NCBI GenBank assembly: GCA_036939975.1
Contig: JALLPB010000437.1
Location: forward strand, 1 to 15,830
Reading direction: 5' to 3'
DNA: 15,830 bases
DNA from: Cyclostephanos tholiformis
Taxonomy: Eukaryota > Bacillariophyta > Thalassiosirophyceae > Thalassiosirales > Thalassiosiraceae
The notes beneath the pieces were generated by a model. The model did no database searches. It saw only the letters and a list, made by a program, of their open reading frames with translations, and was not told where the DNA came from. Within the stretch, counting starts at the first letter, position 1. Each line of letters starts with the position of its first letter. Below are positions 1-10,800 of this stretch, piece after piece. Made by a program: the position numbers and the translations under genes.

Positions 1-3
1 CGT

Positions 4-20
4 GGGGGGGGGGGGGGGGG
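4..20. repeat. 17-base poly-G homopolymer
   Basis: An uninterrupted run of G starts the window. It encodes only glycine in the relic frame. Such tracts are often mis-sized in sequencing, so the apparent open frame through it is not reliable. Confidence 0.9.
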
Positions 21-538
21 TGGAGACGGTGGTGGCTCCGGCAGCAGCCCCGGCGGCAATTGATGTAATGAAATTGTCTGTTGTTTTACTGAGGGCTGAG
101 CTGAAGAAGAGGGGGAAGAGTACTTTTGGTAATAAGGCAGCCATGCAACAGTGCCTAAACGAGGCAATCGTGATGAATGTGCCTGTTTTGGAGTCGGTGG
201 GGAACATTAATGGACGTAGGGATGAGTGCATGACAGGGCTAGATGTCAAGGCGAAATGGGAGATGCTCAACAAGTACTGGCCACGAAGGAAGTCGCCCCC
301 AAAGATCTCAGCATTTAGGGTGAATCCAAAGAAGATGAGGACTCAGTGACTTGACTCTCTGGCCCTCTCTCCTACTCGGGGTCAGCTTCGACACAGGCTC
401 AATGGGCACAACCACATGCCAATTGTGCCCACCAATCCCCAAATGTGTTGTCAACTGCATCGGTGGGCTCACAAAGAGTTCAATCCAGATGAGAAGGACT
501 ATGGAAAACCAAAAGGCTTGTGTGTTGGGGTAATGAGA

Positions 539-589
539 TGCTGGGAGTGCAATGTTCATCTTTGTCTTTTCTGTTGGAAGATCTTTCAC
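539..589 (+). other. C2-C2-H zinc-binding finger of the piggyBac-like relic
   Basis: Codons for Cys at 539, 548, 563 and 572 and His at 587 give C-x2-C-x4-C-x2-C-x4-H. In piggyBac transposases a C-terminal cysteine-rich domain of this style binds the transposon ends. Intact spacing in a broken gene suggests recent decay. Confidence 0.6.
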
Positions 590-1065
590 TCAAAGGAGCG
601 CCTCCATCTTGAGATCCCCAGGATCCTCAACGCGGAGGAGGAATGATTGGGAATGATTGCCAATGTTAAAAGTACCTATTAGGCTAATAATGATGTAATA
701 GTCTCAGTGTTATTGAATGTATTACCCTCTGTTAAAGGCCTTGGAAGTGTGTTCTAGAGCCCAAAAAACAGCCCAAATTCCAGTTCACGGGCTCTATCTC
801 AGCGAATTCCCGGCCGATAAGGATGATCAGTACAGATTCTTGAAGGTCACAATGAGCCTGACAAGATTGCTGTACAACTTTTCCTGAAAGGACGAATTTT
901 GGGGTCTCTACCTAACCTCTAAGTACAATGGCGGTAGGGACGCTATAGTGACCTTAGATCTGACCAACAAGGAGATATGTATGATGACAGCTGTTTTCAT
1001 CCGCGTGATATTCGACTGGCCAGTTTACTTGTAGATTTTGCCTATTTTCCCTTTTTTTAAATTGT

Positions 1066-1071
1066 GCGTCA
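1066..1071 (-). promoter_or_regulatory. GCGTCA, reverse complement of TGACGC (bZIP half-site type)
   Basis: On the minus strand this reads TGACGC, one of the TGACG-type elements known from CO2/cAMP-responsive diatom promoters. It lies 22 bases upstream of a perfect TGACGTCA. Six bases are weak evidence alone; the pairing makes it more interesting. Confidence 0.3.
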
Positions 1072-1092
1072 TAGATGTGTGAGTGTCACTGA

Positions 1093-1100
1093 TGACGTCA
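1093..1100. promoter_or_regulatory. Perfect CRE palindrome TGACGTCA
   Basis: This is an exact eight-base palindrome 59 bases upstream of the proposed start codon. It is the consensus site for CREB/ATF-type bZIP factors, and its halves match diatom CO2/cAMP-responsive elements. The position suits a proximal promoter or 5' leader. Function is inferred. Confidence 0.5.
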
Positions 1101-1102
1101 AT

Positions 1103-1133
1103 CCCCCACCGACCCCCCACTCACCCCCCCCCC
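1103..1133. other. Three C-runs (5, 6 and 10 bases) before the start codon
   Basis: C runs at 1103-1107, 1113-1118 and 1124-1133 lie between the CRE-like site and ATG 1159. The minus strand could form a G-quadruplex if the ten-base run supplies two G tracts. It may equally be simple low-complexity sequence. Confidence 0.4.
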
Positions 1134-1158
1134 AAAAAGTACTTAAACCCACTCTACT

Positions 1159-4100
1159 ATGGGGAAACAACAAGAGGATCATCAGCCCCTTGGTATGACT
1201 CGTGAGGGTTCGTCATCCCCTTCGCCACCCTCGGCAGTAGTAGTGACAGCGCTGCCGCATGATTGGTCTGATAAAAAGAAGGAAGTGATGGGAAAATACG
1301 ACACTTCGTCTGTTCAAGACGGAGGAGCGGGTTGCGACAAGGTGGAAATGGAAAATAAGGGAAGAGTTCAGGAGCACCACCACAATTATGCCGTTTTTAA
1401 TGAAATGCGAGGATCATCTAGAATGGATGATTTTGAATATTTCAACCACGCTGATGATTATGACAATATGGATTCAGGCTGCAGGGGGGCTTCTGCAGGG
1501 AGGATGAAGATAAGTAACGGGTCTTGTTCTATAACACCTTCGGCGAAAAACATTTTTGATGATGATGCCTACAATGAATTTTTGAGATCAGTTGGGAGAA
1601 AAGGAGAAGCAGGAAAGGAAACATCTCCTTTTCATTTCTCCCCTGTTATTGCTGTTTCTGCAAGCAACTCGTCAGGTTCAAGGCATAAATCCTCTGTGAA
1701 TGGTGTTGCCTCGAGACAAGAGGTCGAGGATTCCATCTTGCCTACGCTCCAGGGTGGAGGTGGTGATGGTGGTAAACAATTCTTCTTCAACGACGACCGT
1801 AAAGATGACACAATAAGCCGAAGCAGGAACAATTCCCATGACCGGGGACGGTGGGATGTCTACAATGCCTTCTTGATGGCACCCAAAGTCGCTTCGTCTG
1901 ACCCATCGTTCACGCTTACAAACAATCTTCAGAAAGGGCACACACAAAAGGGAAAGACTTTGATCAGCAAGTCTATGAATTCTGATGGCATTTTTCAAGT
2001 CGCACCTCCCGATATGGGCTTCTTGGAGGCCATGCGTGGGAAGTCTTCTCTGCCTTCTCTTCATTTGGGGGTAGCTACTGAGGATCAACTGCATCAACTG
2101 CCGCCCACTTCAGGGGGGTCAGTGAGCTCCATAGAATCCTCCTCATCTCCGTATTGGAAAAGTACTAATTTCTCTAGGCACCAGCAATTACCATGTAGCA
2201 CGGCGGGTGCTAAAAATAAGTCCGAAATGTTCACGACTTGTCCCAACATGATCAACTCTGAAAATGATGTCGCAGATAACGCGGGAAGTGCAGCAATAAT
2301 AGAAGGAGAAAGGGAATCTAAGGATGACCCAATCGCTGATGCCAATGCATTGTTGGGAGCACTGCGCGCTGAGTCTGTCTTGTCTGACGAGGATGAAGGA
2401 GGGGGAGGGGGAGGCAGACGGGATGGCGGACGTGTTGAGTCATATTTCAATAGAACTCCTGTTATGGATCATGCAAGAGTCCATCTTGCAAAACAACATC
2501 TTCCAGGACAGAGAACTAATAAACAACACTGTTATCAAGCGCAGTTCAGCGTTGATACTGACTCTAAATTCCTGATGGCAGTGCATGGCTCGCAGGCCAC
2601 GAGGAGTGGTACTCAATGTCAAAGTGAAGAAAACTCATATATTGACGATGGCGGGACCGGTGGTGATGTTAGTGATACTTATGATTCAGGCACGTTGGTG
2701 ATGATCACTCCCTCCACTGGGAACAGGGGTTGCAAGGGTTTTAACGTTATAGAATCCTCGAGTTCCTCATTCATGATGGCAATCCATTCGTCAAACGATG
2801 ATGATGAGACCGAGGGAATGGTGGCGTCCAACGGCCACTCAAAAATAGCTGGTGGCGAGGGAGAAGACACCGAAGATGCCTCATTGTTGGGCAGGGAAGC
2901 AAGACCTGATTTTGATAATGATGCAGAAGAAGAGGACGAAGATGATGACATCCTTGACGAGGATATTACCGATCTCAAAATTCCCACACACTCTTTCATG
3001 GAAAAGTTGTATCTTCCACGTCCGTTATTCTTTGGTCATATCTTGCCCCCCCGCATTATTATCGAGGTCGAATGTGCAGCCTCCGAGTACCGTAATAGGG
3101 GTGCAGATGTATCAGAAGAAGCAACAAATGCAGCATCGTCATCAGTTGCTGAACAGCAGCAACTACAGTCAGTTTCTATAGTGAACGTTGACACGGAATC
3201 ATTCGCCGCGGACGATTCGTCAGTCTTATCCAGCATGTCTTTATCGTCATTGTCGGGTTTGCTAGTGGGCGGGGGAAAACTATTTGAACCGTCGGTGGCA
3301 CCGTGCTGTCGGAATTTAGAAGGGGCGATTGATGTTTTTGGATTTGGCTTTAATCCCTTCACTCAGCTTGCCAAAACATCCTCGGCTGACATCGCTAATC
3401 ATCACAACAAGATCGTTGCTATCCATACTTTGGATGGAGGTGATAATTGCGAGAACTTTAAGGGGCCACATCCCTATGTATGTATTTATTCTCCCGTTTG
3501 GGAGGAATGGAGCGTGGCTGCAAGGGCGAAAGCTCGTAGGAGGAGGGGAAGAATTCTGGATGGTATGAAGAAGGAGGTGTTGGCGAGGAAAGCAGCAGAG
3601 GGGGCTGCTAAATCAACTATGCATGCGTCATCTATCAAGTCGAACCAACAAGACCAACAACAACAACCACCGTCATCATCTAGTAGAAGGAGACATAAAA
3701 AAACAACGAGTGTGGACTTTCTTGACTCTCTCCGCGGGAATTTACAATCATTGTCATCTTTGCCACCAGTCAACAAGTCAGACGCAATGTCTTCCTCCAC
3801 TTTTTTACCGGATGGATTAAATAAAGTATTGCAAAGAGACGTCAGTGCCAATGAATTATTTTTACCGTGTACCCATGGAGGGTCCAATAATGGCGCTTCT
3901 GCCGGATTCACACTACTTGAGAATTCGTCACCAAAACCCATGCAAGTCGAATCTCTTGGCTTTTCTCAAGATCAATTTTTGAAGTATGCTCGCGAAGGCG
4001 TCGTTGCCGTCTCAGAAACTTCTTATCAGACATCAAAAGAAATGCAGAGCAGCAATGACAACATGTTCCAAAATCAATATCTCCCAAGCACGGTAGAGGT

Positions 4101-4890
4101 CACTACTGATAAAGCTGTGGGCACATTTGTCGGAAAAGTAAGCGTTGATGCCAAATTTCATAACGCAAGTACCCCATCAGTGTCATCTTCACGGACTCCC
4201 TCTGCCAAGAAAATCATCGAATTTTTCGTACCGCCACTGGCGATGGACAGTAGCACATTTGTCCAAGCAGTCATAAACTCTAGTGAAGGCGAGTCCGACA
4301 ATGATTTCATCGAGGCCGCTGAGGAACGCACCGCTGTTGGAATAAATGATAATATAAGCGCTGCTGCTGCCATGCTAGAGGGAAGTGGTGGGGTTGACGA
4401 TGATGACTATGCTGACATTGACCGTGGAGTTGGCACACCCATGTTCATGGCAGCTGGTGGGGGTGCGAAGGCCGCGAACAAATACGGTCGACCGTATAGT
4501 AACTTTGAATTGACAAATGGATGCACGCCACAATTTGGCTGTGATGACCCCTCATTACCGCATGAGTCTGATCTAGGAGTTTTTGAAACAAAGGAGGAAG
4601 AGAAGCGCAGCACCGAACGTCGGCACGAACAAAACATGATTGAAGAGTTCGCATCGCCAGGGATCATGTCTCATGTTGCCTGTCCAACACTATGTTTGGA
4701 TCTAGACGATAGCACTTCTTGGAATTCACGCTACGTCGGAGGTGAAATGGAAAGTAATAAGAACAGGGGCAATACGATGCTCATTAGCCTGGACGGCAAT
4801 TCTTTAGATTACACCCACAAGGTCTCAACAACCCATCAACAGAAATCACCTTTGTATGAAGTTAGTAGAATAGCGTGGTGGAATTTGCCG
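1159..4890 (+). other. Disordered N-terminal extension of the DOCK protein (residues ~1-1,245)
   Basis: This part is rich in Ser, Asp, Glu, Gly and Asn, with acidic tracts (for example near residues 589-605), a Gly run near 415-420 and a Gln/Pro/Ser run near 830-842. It has no recognised domain and no family counterpart that I know. Two islands look ordered: residues about 606-640 (proline and aromatic rich, with P-R-P-L-F-F-G-H) and about 720-815 (aromatic stretch with P-V-W-E-E-W, then a basic, probably helical segment). Short F-[LM]-x-A-type motifs recur throughout. A role as a regulatory or scaffold region is inference. Confidence 0.6.
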
Positions 4891-7800
4891 GATGGTCATG
4901 GAACCTACAAGGACCGTATTAAGGCTAGACAAATATCGAGGGGAGGGAAAGGTCCAGCTTTTGCCGCAGCTGTATTTCCAGCATGGGACAATCCAATGCC
5001 CCTTGACGTACAAACCAATCTCTGGCCATCATTGACTGTACTAAGGAAGAACAACATTTCTGGTTCCCGATCTCACACAGCCACATCCATTTCAAGATTT
5101 TTGCCTCATTTATCAGATCGACCTCCGAGTGTCCGCCACCTTCAGATTGATACGACTGCTGTGGGCTTCCCTAAGCTCGGGGGTGAGATCGAGCCCATGT
5201 TCTGTAAATTGGCAATATATCATTTTGAGATGAGTGCAGAGCGAAGTGCAGGCTTGCACATTCCATCGCCCAACATGGAGCGCTGTGGACGGGTTACCGA
5301 GTCATTAAGCTTTGATATTGTGCAGGACTCAAAAGTGATACAAAATTGTAAGAACGCTCTTTGGCCTTACACAGATGAGGCTAATATTCATGGGCTACTT
5401 ACATCCACACCGTATGTATTACCAGAAGAGACACAAAATAGGAATGCTCAATCTGAAGGGACTTCGTGTGGGATCTTCCCCCTGCCTGCATTCATGAGCA
5501 TATCGAATCTCTATGCTGTCATCATTGTACACAGAGTAGTATCAGAGAGTCCCGATAAGGTCCATCCATACTATAAACCTGACCGGCGCGAATTATCACA
5601 AGAATCAATTGATTTGGCAAAGCTCCGATTCAATGCGACCAAGAACTGCACTCAATACGGGCAATTCATCACGCCGTTTGCTTTTGGAGTTGTGCCATTA
5701 AAGCATATTATAGGGGATGAGTCACCCAAGATACCTGCCAGCCGTGCTGTACAAATCCCGCTTTTTAAGTTTGATCCAGAGCGTGGAGGGCAATCAATCT
5801 TTGATCATATCCTTCTCATGCTTCATCCGAGAGCGGAACCAAAAGGTAGTAAAGTTGCATCGATGACACGTGGACACGCTTTATTGGTGATGCGTTATTT
5901 TGGATATCTGGGTTTGCATTCAATATTGAAAAGAAAAAGCTCCTTGGCTCGTGAACATTTGGTAGACTTCACTGGAGAACTCACAGTAAAGTGCAAAAAC
6001 GATATGGCTGCTGATGGCAGCAGGTATATCAAGAAGAAGTGTCCTACTTTAGGTGAGGCTTACATTCTTCCTCCTTGGCAAAATCAATACACAGTGGAAC
6101 CTGCAGTCTTCGGTGGTCGTAATGTCACAGAGCCAAGAGTAGAAGAAGGGCAGGTTCATGAGAATTGTGCACCAAAATATTTGTATGCCCAGGAGATAGC
6201 TACGCTTCCTCTCGAACGCTCTGTCCCTGAGAGCAGTTCTAGTGGAAGAAGTAAATCGTCAAACCGATGCAAATACGATGGGAAGCTATTACATACCAGT
6301 TTGTGTAACGAATTGATTTGCCAGCCAAAAATGTTGAAAAATTGTAACAAAAAGAATATTGTCATCAAAGTAGAATTGAGAGAGCTGCTATGGAATGATG
6401 CCCTTGACACTGATATAGGAATCCCTGTCACTCCCAGCATTCATAATACTCGAAGGGGCCCTTGGCTGGTGCAAGAAGCCTTTTCATCATGTGCAATGGG
6501 CACTCCACAATTTCTCGACGAGTTTAAAATCAAGTTGCCTCTGATATTAGGTGCATCTGGCTGTAAGAAGTATGGTTTACTGTTTTCAGTCTATCACTTA
6601 ATTGCACCGTCAAAAAAGCGTTCATCCGCGAGACAAAATGATAGTAGCGGAGGTACAGAATCAGGCTATTCAATCGAACGACTGGGATGTGGCTTCCTCC
6701 CTCTGACATTGGAAAATGTCCCCACTTGTTTGATAGCCAATGGAAACTATGATGTTCCCATCAAGTTTCGTGCAATACAATCAACCAACAAAAGAGATAA
6801 AATGATCGCACCTCCTTCAGTTCTTCGGCATCAGAAGCCCTCATGTTTTGCTGATACTGTTGTCCATCGTACACGGTCTTGGAGCAGCTGCTCCGAGGAG
6901 ACAGGATGTGATCGTGATGAATTGACGAATATAATCTACGTGGAAGAAAACTATCCAGAGGGGTCTATCGCATTGATTCCATTGGAGAAAGCTGACGATG
7001 ATACACAAGAGGACGACAAGGACACTGATGAAAACAGCCTCGGATCAAGCGCCGGAGAGTCATCTAGAACTTCACACATTCGAAGCGAATCTTCCCGCAA
7101 AAATTCATTCGACAGTAATATGATCCTCCAGGTCACTGTAATCGCATTTTCATCTGTGCACCCTCAATGCAAAGCCCTAGCAGATTTATTTCTTACGAAA
7201 CCTAATCCGCCGCGTTGTCTTATGCCTTCCGACTTTTCTGAGCCATATTCTGCATGGGGGAAGACCCAGAGCGAAATCCAATATCGACTAAAGCCAGAGC
7301 GCATCCCTCCATTTAACTTTGTGGGTGGTGCTCTCGCAGAGACAGAAAGAAAGCTTCTTGATCCTGTTATCAGTCTGACTAAGTCGTCAAAATGTCCACA
7401 CTCAGACTTGACGACACATTTGGTCCGCATTGTTGCCCAGCTGTGGCGCACCGCAGTTTCGGGTGTTGGCGAGCCATCAATTCTATGGGCAAGGTAAAAT
7501 GAAATGGTTGGATGGAACTTCATTTTGTATCAACACCTCATCACACTCTCGATCCAATTTTCACCCTTCACAGCCCTGAATCTTTGATCCCACTGCGTTT
7601 AAATGCGTTCGCGACCCTTCTACACACTGTCAGCTCGGCCTCTCATCATATGGCCAAAGCAGGACTTCGCCAACTCGACGGGATTACCATGTGGGATATG
7701 TCAGGTGCGTCATTAACATGTATTCTTCTATCACTAAGATGGGAATCTTTAACCTCATTGATGCGCAGCTCTGGGTAAAATTCTTTCAATGCTTTTCGAT

Positions 7801-10800
7801 GAGTGGGCAATTTTTGGTGGTCCTCTTGAAAATCCTATATCTGTTGCGATTACCAGTAAAAAACGATCACTTAGCAAACCTGAAATTATATCGAACCGGG
7901 CAAGAACGACTACTGGAATATCGCCACAATTGTCTAGACCTAGTATAGTTGAACGCTACTCTTCAGAAAGCCTAGATATAAGTCGGGTGAAAAGATTTGA
8001 TGTTGATGCCATGCTCAAGCCAAACATTCCCAAGCCAAACATTCCAAAGCAAGACAATCACATTGTTAGCAATGAAACTAACCCTCTAACATCCGTATCT
8101 GGTGGATTCAAAGTTGATTCAAAGAATGATTTTATGTTGGCACTCAACGCATCTTTAGATACTGAGCCTTATCTAGCCAAAGATGCACCAGAACAGAAAT
8201 CAACAACCCGGGGCGCGGAGAATTTATTCAAATCAGTGGTGCATGGCCCTGCAGCAAATAGACGACGGTGGAATACATTGCCGCTACACTCTCTAGCAAC
8301 AATCCAAGAAAATTACTCTGATCGAGATCCGCCCGGCCAGCAAGTTTCATCGTCAAACAAGGAGAGAGAATTGATTGAAACAGAATTAGTTTTCCATCCC
8401 GAAGAGAAAACGAAGAAGTCTAGGCAGTTTAGAGTTCCTCATGTCAAGCTAAATGACGATCTTGAATCTATGTCATCGTTTTTCGATAGAATAGTTCCAC
8501 CCACGAAGGAGAAACAAGGGAAAGACGACGTCAAGCCACCACAAATCGTGGACACATCGAGGACCCTTCCTACCGATGATGTCGACATTGAAACCGCTGG
8601 TACGGCTTTTCTTGATGCCATCAGCAAGAGTATGGGGTTTGGTGATGGGTGTGTTGCACTGTATCCGATTATTTTTCTTCATTTCTGAAATTTCCTTATA
8701 AATATGAGATCTTTTCCTTTTGATTTACAATCGTAGGCATACAGGAAAGGAATTCGGCGGAGAAGAGAGGAGGGTCGGCGCCGCACATCATCGCAAGACC
8801 AGGAGTCGTTGCTCAATTGACTGGTCTCTGCCGCCGGCAGACATGCTACTAGAGAAAGATCAGCGTATAGAAGAGTTGAATCGTAGTCGTTTAGGCAGTA
8901 TGACTCCGACAATAATGCCTCTAAGCCCAATCGGATCATTACCTGATGATGCCAGCTCAGACGATGATACAGCCAACATTGACAGCAGTATCGATGGTAC
9001 TACTCACTATTCAACATTTGCCATCAAAGAAGAAGGCACTGGAAGAGAACACCCTCTGAAGAGGCATAGGCGTTCTCTTTCAAAAGAAGGCACTAACTTA
9101 GCCGCGATAATTCTACCAGATTTTGCTGATCGAATGAGTGCTATGAAAAATGGGGGAGATGAAAAACCGTGCGAAAAGCGGTGGTGGCCATATGTTTACG
9201 AGGTAATCATATACCAGTGGGTGGCGTTGCTAGACGAACAAACAAAAAAGGGCGAAGGAGGTGGTAAGAAATCCGAGGAAGGGAAAAACGAAGACACCAA
9301 CACCTCTGGACTGTCTCCAATTGTGATCAAGTATCTTTCTCAAGCAGCCAAGGCTGCTCGTGGAGCTACCATTAGATGCGCACCATTTCTCCTCGGAATT
9401 ATAATTCAAAGCCTGAGTTGGCGTATTGATTGTGTTTTCCGCCGAAGAATGGAAAGGGAACCCAGTCTTGAAGAAACCAATTGCGAAGACGTTGTGCCAC
9501 CACTTGTTAAATTGGACGACAACATTATGTCAGCATTGGAGAAATTGATTACAATGCTGATAGATGCCAGTATAGATAGCAGAAACTTCGATAGCTTTGA
9601 GTATCGCAAGATAAGCGTTGATGTTAATGACGCTGTTGTTAGGTTTATCAGGGATTTATTCTCGATCCTAGATGTTCAACTGGTACACAGACTTGTGTTG
9701 GTCTATTTCTCCAGATTTGTTGTCAAGGAGGGAAAACACTGGCACGATCGTGATTCAAAGGTGACCGGTTTACGTTGTTCGTGGGAAACTACCAGTAAGA
9801 ACCACAATGCCTTTCATTAAATTTCGAACTTCTGTCTGTTAGCTCAGTCGCCTCTTCACGTTCTTTATCAAATAGAGCTGCGCCTCAATGCCGTCACCCT
9901 GTTTGTTCGGTAAGCTGAGTAAATTACTCTGTATGTTTGAATTCGGATTTTTGCTCACTGCGGCCTCTTTCTGCAGATTTCCTGGATTTCTGACTGTATG
10001 CCCACCATTTATGGAATCATGGACCTTGCCAGTTGGATCGTCGGCCGATGTAGCTCGCCGATTTTACTCTGACGCGTTGGAGAAAATCAATAGCCTAGGA
10101 CTAAGTGAGTTTACCGCATCGGACGGGCCAGTCAGAAAAGAGCCATTAATCATTCCTAAAATGAAGCCTCACTGGCTAGCAGAGCTCTGCACAGACATAT
10201 GTCTCTCGGCGACAGGCCACGCAGAGGAGAATATCCAATTTCGTGCATCATCTCTTCTCTTTGAGATTTTTTGGAGGCACAGTCAGCAAGGACGAGTTAA
10301 AGGCAACGTCTCTGTTGTTGCTAGTATATACGTGCCATTTTTGGCAAAAGTTCTTAGTCACATAGAATATCTATCGAGCCTCCCACCGAAGGGACAGATC
10401 CGAAAAGACATTCTTCCCTGCACGCTTCTAGTTTTGCAAAGTGCCCCAACTGGGATCATGAGAGCACTGTGGAGGAAGCTAGCAAAACGCGCCGAAGGAA
10501 AAACTCTTAAGATAGATAGTGCGGACAAATATGGTGGAATTATGGGTTCTGGAAGTGGTGTTAATTGTTCGGACACCTTTTCTTCGTTAGTTCCCAGTTC
10601 TCGAGTCAATGAAGAGATTGATGCGGATGAAGAACCCGACATATTCGACATGTTTGGATTGTTGAATTTATCGCTTTCGACGATAGAATACGAAGGTATC
10701 GGCCATCAGATAGAGGAAAATCTTGGAGCTGAAGCCACATGCCATGAGAAATCAATTTGGCGTAGAGAATATCTCTTGTCGAGTCGTGTCAAAAGTGCTC

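Larger units (their letters stand above)
2..646 (+). pseudogene. SAP-motif / piggyBac-like transposase relic, internally deleted, with in-frame TGA
   Basis: One plus-strand frame runs from the window edge to a TGA at 644-646 and is broken only by a TGA at 347-349. The first in-frame ATG is at 68. Residues coded at about 68-165 resemble a SAP DNA-binding motif (L-R-A-E-L-K-K-R-G-x-S-T-x-G-N-K), followed by N-V-P-V and the phrase G-L-D-V-x-A-x-W-E-x-L. The part after the TGA ends in C-x2-C-x4-C-x2-C-x4-H (539-589), like the cysteine/histidine finger at the C terminus of piggyBac-type transposases. Full-length relatives as I recall them carry a DDE catalytic domain of several hundred residues between these ends. 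Here fewer than about 60 residues separate them, so I infer an internal deletion as well as the stop. The true 5' end may lie outside the window or within the poly-G tract. A spliced gene cannot be excluded, but no good intron spans the TGA. Confidence 0.6.
647..1158. other. Intergenic and promoter region upstream of the DOCK gene
   Basis: No convincing intact gene lies here. A frame from ATG 717 runs to TGA 885-887 and then stays open from 888 to TAG 1032-1034. It may be a decayed coding fragment but matches nothing I recognise. The last 100 bases hold two bZIP-type elements and pyrimidine-rich runs. An in-frame TAA at 1144-1146 closes the DOCK frame upstream of ATG 1159. Confidence 0.6.

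Noticed and set aside
347..349. TGA as a reassigned (sense) codon, since both upstream remnants are interrupted by TGA
   Set aside because: Two TGAs in decayed sequence prove nothing, and the relic frame itself ends at a TGA. Simple decay is the better explanation.
416..646. Open frame from ATG 416 as a separate small zinc-finger gene
   Set aside because: It lies in the same frame as the upstream SAP-like part and completes a transposase C terminus, so it is better read as the rest of the broken relic.
1632..4667. Several long minus-strand open frames opposite exon 1 (for example 1678-2097, 3486-3941 and 4407-4667)
   Set aside because: They mirror the low-complexity, acidic and serine-rich coding strand and show no recognisable protein features. 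They are shadows of exon 1.
8734..8736. TAG as acceptor of intron 3
   Set aside because: From the donor at 8642 it puts exon 4 in the wrong frame; the CAG at 8742-8744 keeps it.
7512..9820. Separate genes starting at internal ATGs 7512, 7789 and 8720
   Set aside because: Each is an exon of the DOCK gene extended into flanking introns. GT-AG splicing joins them in frame and restores conserved family phrases across the junctions.
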